Shown here: piece by piece, positions 22,430 through 29,177 of the stretch
How the letters are laid out: every line of letters starts with the position of its first letter
How positions within the stretch are numbered: the stretch's first letter is position 1
Assembly: GCA_001783515.1 (NCBI GenBank)
Contig: MFMN01000024.1
Location: 1 to 32,972, forward strand
DNA from: Candidatus Kaiserbacteria bacterium RIFCSPLOWO2_12_FULL_50_10
GTDB lineage: Bacteria; Patescibacteriota; Minisyncoccia; Phycocordibacterales; UBA918
Direction: 5' to 3'
Length of the DNA: 32,972 nt
Made by a program: the position numbers and the translations under genes
The notes under the pieces: generated by a model
What the model was told of the DNA's origin: nothing
What the model saw: only the letters and a program-made list of their open reading frames with translations
The model's database searches: none

Positions 22430-23224
22430 CTACACTGCCACAGGTGCGGCGATGTGCGGGTGGTGGTCATACCCCGCAAGCGCAAAATCAAGATACTCGA
22501 AATCAAAGATGTCTTTCACCTCGGGATTGATGTGCATGGTAGGCAGCTCACGCGGTTCACGGCTGAGCTGCAATTCCACCTGCTCCATGTGATTGGAGTA
22601 CAGGTGAATGTCGCCGCCAGTCCAGACGAATTCGCCAAGCGCAAGGTTAGTGACCTGTGCCACCATCATGGTGAGGAGCGCGTAGCTTGCGATGTTGAAC
22701 GGCACCCCGAGGAAGAAGTCGCAGCTGCGTTGATACAGCTGACACGACAGCTTGCCGTCTGCCACATAGAACTGAAAGAGGCAGTGGCAGGGCTGCAACG
22801 CCATAGACGGTAGGTCTGCAGGGTTCCAGGCCGAAACAATGAGGCGGCGGTCGTCTGGCTTCGCCTTGATGCGTGCGATAACATCCGCGATCTGGTCGAT
22901 TTCGAGCCCGTTCTGCGCCGGCCAGTGTCGCCACTGGTGGCCATACACAGGGCCGAGATCGCCGTGTTCATTCGCCCATTCGTCCCAGATCCTGACCCCG
23001 TTATCCTGCAAGTAGCGAATGTTGGTATCGCCTCGCAGGAACCAGAGCAGTTCAATGATGATGGATTTCAGGTGGCACTTTTTCGTGGTGACAAGCGGAA
23101 AGCCTTTTGCAAGGTCGAAACGCATTTGGTGACCGAAGACACTACGTGTCCCGGTGCCTGTGCGGTCCGTCTTTACGGCACCTGTGTCTCGGATGAGACG
23201 CATCAGGTCGAGGTATTGCTGCAT
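22430..23224 (-). CDS. thyA: Thymidylate synthase
   Basis: 264 aa from ATG 23224, exactly the E. coli length. Methylates dUMP to dTMP with methylene-tetrahydrofolate, producing dihydrofolate. Landmarks: [42 protein letters not shown], the active-site Cys in [20 protein letters not shown], and [19 protein letters not shown], then the ending [10 protein letters not shown]. The start is fixed by GGAG 8 nt upstream. The similarity to gammaproteobacterial ThyA is striking by eye. folA lies 212 bp upstream on the same strand, matching their shared folate cycle. Confidence 0.97.
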   Translation of the reverse strand: MQQYLDLMRLIRDTGAVKTDRTGTGTRSVFGHQMRFDLAKGFPLVTTKKCHLKSIIIELLWFLRGDTNIRYLQDNGVRIWDEWANEHGDLGPVYGHQWRHWPAQNGLEIDQIADVIARIKAKPDDRRLIVSAWNPADLPSMALQPCHCLFQFYVADGKLSCQLYQRSCDFFLGVPFNIASYALLTMMVAQVTNLALGEFVWTGGDIHLYSNHMEQVELQLSREPRELPTMHINPEVKDIFDFEYLDFALAGYDHHPHIAAPVAV

Positions 23225-23305
23225 GGGAATATCTCCAAAGATCAAGCCGACGGTGGCCTAGGGTAAAGCGTACCTGATTAAGATAATTCTGCAAGACCCT
23301 TCGCT

Positions 23306-23383
23306 TCTTTCTGTGCTCGTTCGGTCATATCCAAGCCTTCGCTTACGCTGCGGTTTGGCTACGACACTCACTCGCTTGAAAGA
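23306..23383. repeat. Hairpin E3 between folA and thyA
   Basis: Outer arms TCTTTC/GAAAGA and inner arms CCAAGCC/GGTTTGG enclose a loop with GCTTACGC. Between the arms lie unpaired CTCG-type motifs (GTGCTCGTTCGG and CACTCACTCGC). The design resembles E1 and E2, but direct sequence similarity is weak. Confidence 0.45.
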
Positions 23384-23384
23384 T

Positions 23385-23413
23385 AAAAAAACGGCACCCA
23401 ACAGAGGATGCCG
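23385..23413 (-). terminator. Terminator of folA
   Basis: On the minus strand CGGCATCC/GGGTGCCG form an 8-bp stem with one G-U pair, followed by seven T. Confidence 0.85.
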
Positions 23414-23436
23414 CAGTAGTCAAGTGACCTTTGCTG

Positions 23437-23958
23437 CTAGGAAGTTTTGCGTCTGTATATCTGAAACGAGGTTGTGTATTCGTCGTCGGCACAACAACTC
23501 GGTTCGGAGTCGTTTGTTATTTCCCAGTTCGAGTCAATTTCAGGGAATTTTGCATCACCTGCAATGTCTGCGTAGACTTTGGTGAGGTATATTCTGTCTG
23601 CAAAGTTGATTGCTTCGCGGTACAGAAGACCTCCGCCGATGCAGAAGATTTCTTCCATACCCGAAGCCTCTCGTGCGACAATGAGTGCCTCCGCAAGAGA
23701 ATTAGCGACTACAGCACCAGATGCACTATACAACTTATTACGTGTTACAACGATGTTGGTTCGGCCCAGCAAGGGACGATATTTAGGGTTGATAGACTCC
23801 CACGTCAAGCGACCCATGATCACCGGGTGACAATTTGTAATATCGCGGAACCGTCGCATGTCGCTTGGAATGCGCCAGAGTAGCGAGTTGTCTTTACCAA
23901 TAACGCGCCCGGGGTACGTTGCTGCGGCAATGAGCGAAAGAACAGAACCAGATTTCAC
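23437..23958 (-). CDS. folA: Dihydrofolate reductase
   Basis: 173 aa, GTG start. Reduces dihydrofolate to tetrahydrofolate with NADPH, regenerating the cofactor used by ThyA. Landmarks are VLSLIAAATYPGRVIGKDN, LLWRIPSDMRRFRDIT (substrate loop), HPVIMGRLTWESI (NADPH site), RTNIVVTR and the FCIGGGLLYRE motif. The GTG is supported by GGAG 6 nt upstream and a promoter at 23989-24017. Confidence 0.95.
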   Translation of the reverse strand: MKSGSVLSLIAAATYPGRVIGKDNSLLWRIPSDMRRFRDITNCHPVIMGRLTWESINPKYRPLLGRTNIVVTRNKLYSASGAVVANSLAEALIVAREASGMEEIFCIGGGLLYREAINFADRIYLTKVYADIAGDAKFPEIDSNWEITNDSEPSCCADDEYTTSFQIYRRKTS

Positions 23959-23988
23959 GGTATTCTCCAGGTTTGTGGTTGTGCGATT

Positions 23989-24017
23989 ACTCTAGTGAAT
24001 TTTCATGTGAAAGTCAA
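23989..24017 (-). promoter_or_regulatory. Promoter of folA
   Basis: On the minus strand TTGACT, a 17-nt spacer, TAGAGT. A short leader with GGAG precedes the GTG start. Confidence 0.6.
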
Positions 24018-24094
24018 ACGAGGCGCGGGAGTGATAGGTCTTCATTTTGTCAGAATTCGAATAAAGCTCATAAAGTGCGGAAAAGTCAGAACAT

Positions 24095-24140
24095 AAAAAA
24101 GACCCCTCCTCGTGTGACATTGTCATTTGATGGAGGGGTC
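24095..24140 (-). terminator. Terminator of the SPFH gene
   Basis: GACCCCTCC/GGAGGGGTC form a 9-bp stem; the inner loop has TGACA/TGTCA. Six T follow on the minus strand. Confidence 0.9.
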
Positions 24141-24158
24141 CGACCAGGGAAGGCCTTG

Positions 24159-25067
24159 TTATTTGAGCGGAATCGTCGCTTGTGAGCCAATATCGCCGAT
24201 GATGGTTGTGCAGTTCGCTTTCGCAGCGCACGCCTGCACGGCTTCGACCTGCTTTTTGGCAACCTCCAATTTCAAGAACTGTTCCGGGCTGAAGCCAACA
24301 CTGTTGCGATAGGCGTTGTCGGCATTTGCACGCTCCACCTCAGCGCCTCTGCGGTTGATTTCTGCAGCCATCCGCTCGTTTTCAGTCTTTGACCGCTGCT
24401 GCTGTGAAGCGGTTTCGGCCATCGCTTCGAGCACTTTTTCTGGAGGTGTTGCTTTTCCGACAATGACTTCCATCACTTCAACATCAATACTCTTTGCCTT
24501 CACAAACTCGCGCATCTCACCGAGAACGACACGCTGGATTTCTCCGAGGATATCCTTCCCATCTTTATTGAGCTGTCGAGTTGTGAGTGCTGTCATTGAG
24601 GTTTTCGACACCTCATCACGCACCGAGGTACGAAACAGTTCTTTGATATTCTGTTCGTACCAGTGTGGTCCGAACGACGAATGCAGCTTTGGGGTTTTGC
24701 CGGAAATCGGCCGAACCTTGATGTATGCATTGAAGTCGATTGGGATGTTGTCGCTTGTAATGGTGCCGTCCCTCACGTCATCGAACGCTTCATTGTGCTG
24801 AACGGGTCGAATGTCGTACATGATGACATCAGACGTGTAGAACAACCACTTTGAGCCGGCATCAAGAGGTTCAGAGCGAACCCCGCCATTTTCGAAAAAC
24901 GTAAAAAATGGCTTATCGACGATCACTCCCTCGTGGCCAGCTTCGATTTGCACCCGTTTCAAGACTGCGAGCAGAAAGATCACGGAAAAGAAAAGTATCC
25001 ATGCGACGATGATAGGCTTTTTGTACGAGACCCAAAAACTGGATTCGTTACGATCAGAATAGCTCAT
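24159..25067 (-). CDS. SPFH/prohibitin-family membrane protein
   Basis: 302 aa. A transmembrane helix at residues ~17-36 (PIIVAWILFFSVIFLLAVLK) is followed by the SPFH domain starting VQIEAGHEGVIVDKPFF and running through FNAYIKVRPI, the ALTTRQLNKDGKDIL region and VEVMEVIVGKATPPEKV. A coiled-coil helix (QQQRSKTENERMAAEINRRG) and a Cys pair (QACAAKANCTTII) come last. SPFH proteins form membrane rings or microdomains and help control proteases and membrane quality. The start ATG 25067 has AAGGA about 8 nt upstream. The gene is monocistronic, with its own promoter and terminator. Confidence 0.88.
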   Translation of the reverse strand: MSYSDRNESSFWVSYKKPIIVAWILFFSVIFLLAVLKRVQIEAGHEGVIVDKPFFTFFENGGVRSEPLDAGSKWLFYTSDVIMYDIRPVQHNEAFDDVRDGTITSDNIPIDFNAYIKVRPISGKTPKLHSSFGPHWYEQNIKELFRTSVRDEVSKTSMTALTTRQLNKDGKDILGEIQRVVLGEMREFVKAKSIDVEVMEVIVGKATPPEKVLEAMAETASQQQRSKTENERMAAEINRRGAEVERANADNAYRNSVGFSPEQFLKLEVAKKQVEAVQACAAKANCTTIIGDIGSQATIPLK

Positions 25068-25131
25068 TGGATTTTCCTTTCAGGAATGAGAGAACAAACA
25101 GGGATACATCAAATGTAGTAGATGCGAGAAC

Positions 25132-25160
25132 ACAATACATCTATAATTTGAAATCGTCAA
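25132..25160 (-). promoter_or_regulatory. Promoter of the SPFH gene
   Basis: On the minus strand TTGACG, a 17-nt spacer, TATTGT. The leader is about 60 nt. Confidence 0.6.
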
Positions 25161-25190
25161 GTGTTCCTGTTTGCGATACTAGGCACAACA

Positions 25191-25216
25191 AAAAGTATCG
25201 CTGGGGCGATACTTTT
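25191..25216 (-). terminator. Terminator of the M13 peptidase gene
   Basis: AAAAGTATCGC/GCGATACTTTT form a perfect 11-bp stem with a 4-nt loop, followed by TGTTG on the minus strand. Confidence 0.82.
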
Positions 25217-25254
25217 GGCAGAAAGAGCGCATGGTTCCGCGTTGAGATTGTCTC

Positions 25255-27219
25255 TTACCAAATCTTCGCCTGCTTCTTTTCAGGGAGATAGAGTTTGTGG
25301 TGAGGTTCGGTTTTATATGCTTGATGCCATGCGGGGGTGTTTGCAACGGGGAGGTTGATGCGGGATTTGCTTGGGGCGTGTTCGTCGACGACGAGCTTCA
25401 TGAGTTCGTATTCTTTGCGTCCGTGTCCGCATTCGAAATGGGCAAAGCCGAGGAAGAAACGCTCAGTGGGGGTGTAGCCGCCGAGAGTCACGTTTTCCTC
25501 AGGATGCTTCTCAAGGTGATTCATGAATGCGTCGTAAGCGATGGCAAGGCCGCCAAGGTCGGCGATGTTTTCGCCGAGGGTGAGTTTGCCATTGACTCTC
25601 TGGCCGTGGACACGGAAGTTGTTAAACTGCTTCACGAGCACGGCAGCTTTTTTATCAAAACGTTTCTTATCTTCAGCAGTCCACCAATTTTTATAGTTGC
25701 CGTCGCCATCAAAGAGTGCGCCTTGGTTATCAAAACCGTGCGTCATTTCGTGGCCGATGACGACACCGATTGCGCCGTAATTGATAGCGTTGTCACCTTC
25801 GTGATCGAAGAAGGGGTCTTGGAGGATAGCGGCAGGGAAGACGATTTCATTCATGTTTGGCGAGAAGTAGGCATTCACCATGTGTGGCGGCATAAACCAT
25901 TCGTCATGGTCGACAGGCTTCCCGAGCTTTCCATAGTTGTGGTGCATTTCGTGACGGCCTGCGCGCATGATGTTGCCAACATAGTCTCCTCCGTCAATAT
26001 GAAGTCCGGCATACATGCGCCACGTTGTAGGGTAGCCGATTTTACGGGTCATTTTACCGAGTTTCACCAAAGCCTTCTTTTTTGTCCCGTCCGACATCCA
26101 GTCGAGATTCTTGATGCGGGCGCGGAAGGCAACAAAGAGATCATCAACAAGTGCATCCATGTGTTCCTTTGCATCCTCCGAGAAGTGGCGACGGACATAC
26201 TCTTTGCCGAGAATGTCGGGAATACCTGCATTGACTGCACCGAGCACACGCTTCCAAAGCGGCTCCTGCTTTTCGCTGCCGCTCATAACCTTGCCGTAGA
26301 ATTCGAATGCTGTTGTGCCGATTGCACCCGTAAGCATGCCTGCCGAGGCGTCGAGCAGTCCGAAACGGAGATATAGTTTCCAGGTGCTAAGCGGTGTTTT
26401 TGCAAGAAGCTCCGTCATCTTCTTCAAATACTCTGGCTGCTGCACGAGAAGATGTGTCGCTGACCCTAGTCCTTGCGATGTAAGATATGCTTTCCAAGGA
26501 AAGGCGGGGCACTCTTTTTGCCATGCGCTGACGCTATATTTATGGTACGTCTTTGTAATATCGCGACGGTCATTGCGACTCATGCTGATCTTTGCAAGTT
26601 TCGTTTCAAAATCCCAAAGCGTCTGCGCGAGCCCTCCATTAATGGAGGGAGAATGTTCGAGGAGTTTATTTGCATAGGCGAGGAAGCCGGCTTTGATCGT
26701 TTCGTTGCGTTCGCTTTTGACGAGATAAAAATCCCGCTCGCCGAGCGTAATCCCGCCCTCTACGATATTGGTAATATATTTTGTGCTTGCCTTGTCATCC
26801 TGTCCGACAAATACGCCAAAGAGGGGAGAGAAGCCGTCATTATGCAAATGCGTAATCGCTGCAATAAGTGATTCGGTCGAATCGATATTCTCAATGAGAT
26901 CAAGCCAGTGCTGAATTGGTGTGAGGCCCAGCTTGTTGCGCGTCTTCATATCCATACCTGACGCGAAGAAGTCAGAGAGCTGCTGTGCCTCGTTATCACC
27001 AACACCGTGCTTGCCAGCCACAAGGTTCCCCGCAATAGCATCTTTCGCAATGGCATGGACTTGTTTTGCTACCTTTTCTCGCAAAGCATAAAAGCTCCCC
27101 CATGACGACTTCTCCGGCGGAATAGGATTCTTCGCAATCCACCCACCGTTGGCATACTGGAAGAAGTCATCCTGCGGCAACACCGAGGTATCAAGGTTCT
27201 GTTTTCGATATGTTTTCAT
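25255..27219 (-). CDS. M13-family zinc metallopeptidase (neprilysin/PepO-like)
   Basis: 654 aa, the usual family length. M13 enzymes are zinc endopeptidases that cut peptides. The N-terminal domain starts LPQDDFFQYANGGWIAKNP, the classic M13 opening. The catalytic site is VIGHEMTHGFDNQGALFD near residue 490, and the second zinc motif GENIADLGGL is near residue 548. No signal peptide is visible, as in bacterial PepO, so it may be cytosolic. The start ATG 27219 lies 7 nt after a minus-strand TATACT. It may digest imported peptides, which would suit a host-dependent organism. Confidence 0.95.
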   Translation of the reverse strand: MKTYRKQNLDTSVLPQDDFFQYANGGWIAKNPIPPEKSSWGSFYALREKVAKQVHAIAKDAIAGNLVAGKHGVGDNEAQQLSDFFASGMDMKTRNKLGLTPIQHWLDLIENIDSTESLIAAITHLHNDGFSPLFGVFVGQDDKASTKYITNIVEGGITLGERDFYLVKSERNETIKAGFLAYANKLLEHSPSINGGLAQTLWDFETKLAKISMSRNDRRDITKTYHKYSVSAWQKECPAFPWKAYLTSQGLGSATHLLVQQPEYLKKMTELLAKTPLSTWKLYLRFGLLDASAGMLTGAIGTTAFEFYGKVMSGSEKQEPLWKRVLGAVNAGIPDILGKEYVRRHFSEDAKEHMDALVDDLFVAFRARIKNLDWMSDGTKKKALVKLGKMTRKIGYPTTWRMYAGLHIDGGDYVGNIMRAGRHEMHHNYGKLGKPVDHDEWFMPPHMVNAYFSPNMNEIVFPAAILQDPFFDHEGDNAINYGAIGVVIGHEMTHGFDNQGALFDGDGNYKNWWTAEDKKRFDKKAAVLVKQFNNFRVHGQRVNGKLTLGENIADLGGLAIAYDAFMNHLEKHPEENVTLGGYTPTERFFLGFAHFECGHGRKEYELMKLVVDEHAPSKSRINLPVANTPAWHQAYKTEPHHKLYLPEKKQAKIW

Positions 27220-27226
27220 GAGGCAT

Positions 27227-27232
27227 AGTATA
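27227..27232 (-). promoter_or_regulatory. -10 box of the M13 peptidase gene, leaderless
   Basis: TATACT on the minus strand ends 7 nt before ATG 27219. It is back to back with the plus-strand promoter at 27267. Confidence 0.5.
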
Positions 27233-27266
27233 CAAGGTAATTTTTAAATATCTCGCCCTCGAAGCA

Positions 27267-27295
27267 TTGACAGTACACAGTATATGTGCTAGTAT
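27267..27295 (+). promoter_or_regulatory. Promoter of the 27.3-31.6 kb cluster
   Basis: TTGACA (consensus -35, 27267-27272), a 17-nt spacer ending in ATGTGC, and TAGTAT (27290-27295). Transcription would start near 27302, just before element R1. This is the only clear promoter ahead of the cluster. Confidence 0.7.
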
Positions 27296-27311
27296 TTTCG
27301 GAAGGTAAAGA

Positions 27312-27480
27312 GTCTTTCTGTACGGAATGGCTGGTAGCTATTCTACAAGGAGAAAGACCGAACATTGACACTCACAAAGGGGTGAGTATCGGCTCGTTCC
27401 GACCATTCACCCACTTTATCCAGCTCGTTTACACATACCTTCTCACAAGAAAGTATAGGTAAGCGATTTGGTAGAGTTTT
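27312..27480 (+). ncRNA. Structured RNA element R1
   Basis: Three hairpins. H1: GTCTTTCT/AGAAAGAC with an inner stem GAATGGCT-ggt-AGCTATTC (27312-27358). H2: GGGTGA/TCACCC with an inner TCGG-CTCGTT-CCGA (27380-27412). H3: a long stem from ACTTTATC (27413) to GGTAGAGT (27477), followed by TTTT. The order, and the shared segment CCCACTTTATYC, match R2 and R3. A second stem ACTCAC/GTGAGT (27370-27386) competes with H2. From 27481 to 27642 further small hairpins, such as GCCC/GGGC and ACTTCT/AGAAGT, fill the leader before the gene; no ORF is apparent there. Confidence 0.65.
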
Positions 27481-27642
27481 AGCCCGCATAATGGGCAGTT
27501 TACATCTAGTTCTGTGCTTTGTGCTCTCACCACAAGATACTGCTTTCGATAGCAAAGAACACATATCTTTTACACCTATTTACACAGGTGGCCCTACTTC
27601 TCAAGTCCGAGAAGTGTGAGTGGGTTCTCTTAGGAGATGGAC

Positions 27643-28074
27643 ATGGATTCGTCACTATATGATGATTACCGAGCTAAGTTGGACCGGGAGTTTAACCTCA
27701 AGGCCGATCGGGTCATGAGAGCACTCTATATTTTCTTAGCGTTCTGTGTACTGCTCTGCGCTACCGTCTTCTACTTCAGTGCGAGGGAGGAGAAGTCGCG
27801 CGAAGCAGTGGTCGCGGAAGTTGTTGCGATCAAGAAGGAGCATAGTGGTGGTAGCGCTGGGGTGAGATACGACTACCTCACCTTCAAGATCAGAATTCCT
27901 CAAGGGGAGTTCTGGTCTGCGGAGGAAGTTCGCATTAAAGACTGCCCGCAAGTTTTTCATGGTCAGCTACAAAAAGTGTGGCTTGTGAGGAACGGCTACA
28001 TGTTCCGCGAAGGCGGAGAGACCTACACCACAGAAGGTTTGATCACTTTCTGCAAAACTCCCCGTGCAGGGTAA
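27643..28074 (+). CDS. Small membrane protein of unknown function
   Basis: 143 aa from ATG 27643. The ATG at 27637 touches the Shine-Dalgarno AGGAG, whereas 27643 has a 7-nt spacer, so the latter is preferred. One transmembrane helix (residues ~27-46, ALYIFLAFCVLLCATVFYFS) is followed by an extracytoplasmic-type beta-rich domain with VVAEVVAIKKEH, YDYLTFKIRIPQGEFW and two Cys (KDCPQV, ITFCKTP) that could form a disulfide. This resembles small DUF3592-like proteins in outline only. It is the first gene of the cluster, and elements R1 and R2 flank it. Confidence 0.65.
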   Translation: MDSSLYDDYRAKLDREFNLKADRVMRALYIFLAFCVLLCATVFYFSAREEKSREAVVAEVVAIKKEHSGGSAGVRYDYLTFKIRIPQGEFWSAEEVRIKDCPQVFHGQLQKVWLVRNGYMFREGGETYTTEGLITFCKTPRAG

Positions 28075-28199
28075 TTGTTCTTTCACCACCACTACGGCAC
28101 GGCGCAGTGGTACCTCGGGCAAGGAGAGTTGATTCATTCAGCTTCTTGCCCACTTTATTCAGCTCACGAATGGTTCGTGGGTTGATAGAGTTATTTTTT
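28073..28199 (+). ncRNA. Structured RNA element R2
   Basis: Begins at the preceding stop codon with AATTGTTCTTTCACCACCAC. H1: CCACTACG/CGCAGTGG. H2: GGGCAAG/CTTGCCC with inner AGTTGA/TCAGCT (28117-28151). H3: ACTTTA-TCAGCTCACGAA paired to TTCGTGGGTTGA-TAGAGT (28152-28191), followed by TATTTTTT. H3 plus the T-run looks like an intrinsic terminator. About 80% identical to R3 by eye. Confidence 0.7.
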
Positions 28200-28236
28200 A
28201 CTCAAAAAGCGCCGCGTTGCGGCAGAAAGGGACATC

Positions 28237-28764
28237 ATGCCCAAGATTTTTTCCTTCGACGCGGAAACCAACGGCTTGTGGGGGCAGGCGTTCGCCCTGT
28301 CCGCTGCGGTTTACGAGGAGGGTCAAATGACCCACTCGTTCACCGCCTATCTCGGCGCCGAAAATGTCACTGACGCCTGGGTTCAGGAGAATGTTCTCCC
28401 GAAGCTCTGTGACCTCGCGGTCACTCACTTGTCGTACTCGGAGATGCTGAAAAGCTTCTCCGAATTCTACCTCGCCCACAAGGGCGGGGCTGACGTCATC
28501 GTTCACATGGGCGTACCTGTCGAGAGCCGTGTGCTCTCCAACATGTACACCTCGGGACACATTGGGGAATGGGACGCTCCGTACCCGCTCATCGACGTTG
28601 CCGGGGTGCTCAAGCACGCCGGCGAGGACCCGACGAGCGTCGACGGCTACAACGAACGGAACGGCCTTCTGGCCGACCGTTCGGAGGTGATGGGTCTCGC
28701 GACCCATCACCCGCTCTACGACTCGATCGCCACCGCGGTCGCCTACATGCACTTGATGCGATAG
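28237..28764 (+). CDS. DEDD-type 3'-5' exonuclease domain protein
   Basis: 175 aa. The ExoI motif is IFSFDAETNGLWG near the N-terminus (D8, E10). The C-terminal ATHHPLYDSIATAVAY supplies the Exo III His and Asp of the DEDDh class; Asp for Exo II is likely within SFSEFYLAHKGGADVIVH. Such enzymes remove nucleotides from the 3' end of DNA or RNA. The protein is a single domain, like RNase T, oligoribonuclease or phage exonucleases. AAGGG lies 8 nt before the ATG. GC-rich codon choice (CTC, GTC, GGC) differs from the 9-25 kb genes. R2 lies directly upstream. Confidence 0.75.
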   Translation: MPKIFSFDAETNGLWGQAFALSAAVYEEGQMTHSFTAYLGAENVTDAWVQENVLPKLCDLAVTHLSYSEMLKSFSEFYLAHKGGADVIVHMGVPVESRVLSNMYTSGHIGEWDAPYPLIDVAGVLKHAGEDPTSVDGYNERNGLLADRSEVMGLATHHPLYDSIATAVAYMHLMR

Positions 28765-28772
28765 GAATACCA

Positions 28773-28895
28773 ATGAAGGACGCCATAAGTGTACTTTCCC
28801 TGATTGCAATGGGGTTCACCGTCGCAGCCTGGATCAGGCTCCGCATGGAGCTCTCCGCAGAGCGGCGGAGAATAATGAGGTCGTGTTCCTCGTAA
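28773..28895 (+). CDS. 40-aa single-pass membrane peptide
   Basis: ATG at 28773, 8 bp after the exonuclease stop, with AGGAA about 8 nt upstream. The peptide starts MKDAISVLSLIAMGFTVAAW, a short transmembrane helix, then a basic tail (RLRMELSAERRRIMRSCSS). Element R3 begins 5 nt after its stop. Short, but the ribosome binding site, spacing and shape support it. Unknown function; a toxin-like or helper peptide is possible. Confidence 0.5.
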   Translation: MKDAISVLSLIAMGFTVAAWIRLRMELSAERRRIMRSCSS

Positions 28896-28899
28896 GAGC

Positions 28900-29024
28900 A
28901 ATTGTTCTTTCACCACCACTGCGGCACGGCGCAGTGGTACCTCGGGCAAGAGACTGACTCGTTCAGTTCCTTGCCCACTTTATTCGGCCTGCAACAATTC
29001 TGTTGTGGGTCGATTGAGTTTTTT
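28900..29024 (+). ncRNA. Structured RNA element R3
   Basis: H1: CCACTGCG/CGCAGTGG, perfect (28916-28937). H2: GGGCAAG/CTTGCCC with inner ACTGA-CTCGT-TCAGT (28944-28976). H3: ACTTTA-TTCGGCCTGCAACA paired to TGTTGTGGGTCGA-TTGAGT (28977-29019), followed by TTTTTT. Compared with R2, the H2 inner stem and the H3 arm changed on both sides so that pairing is kept. Confidence 0.7.
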
Positions 29025-29177
29025 GTTTTCTTTGAGCAACCCTGCTCGCATGCTTTAGTAGGTTTCGGGCAATCGTGCACGAAATCGAACGGGAAGTCGC
29101 CTTGAAAAAGCGGCCGAGCAGGGTGGGTTATAGCAGAGATGTAACAGTCTGTGCATCCCTAGCTCGAGGAGATCATC

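Noticed and set aside
25297-26376. 359-codon plus-strand ORF opposite the M13 peptidase gene
   Set aside because: It mirrors the peptidase codons and has no recognisable domain or ribosome binding site.
27302-27480. R1 considered as a tRNA, tmRNA or RNase P RNA
   Set aside because: There is no cloverleaf, no CCA-ending acceptor stem, no tmRNA tag frame and no conserved RNase P core; the related copies R2 and R3 argue for a repeated motif.
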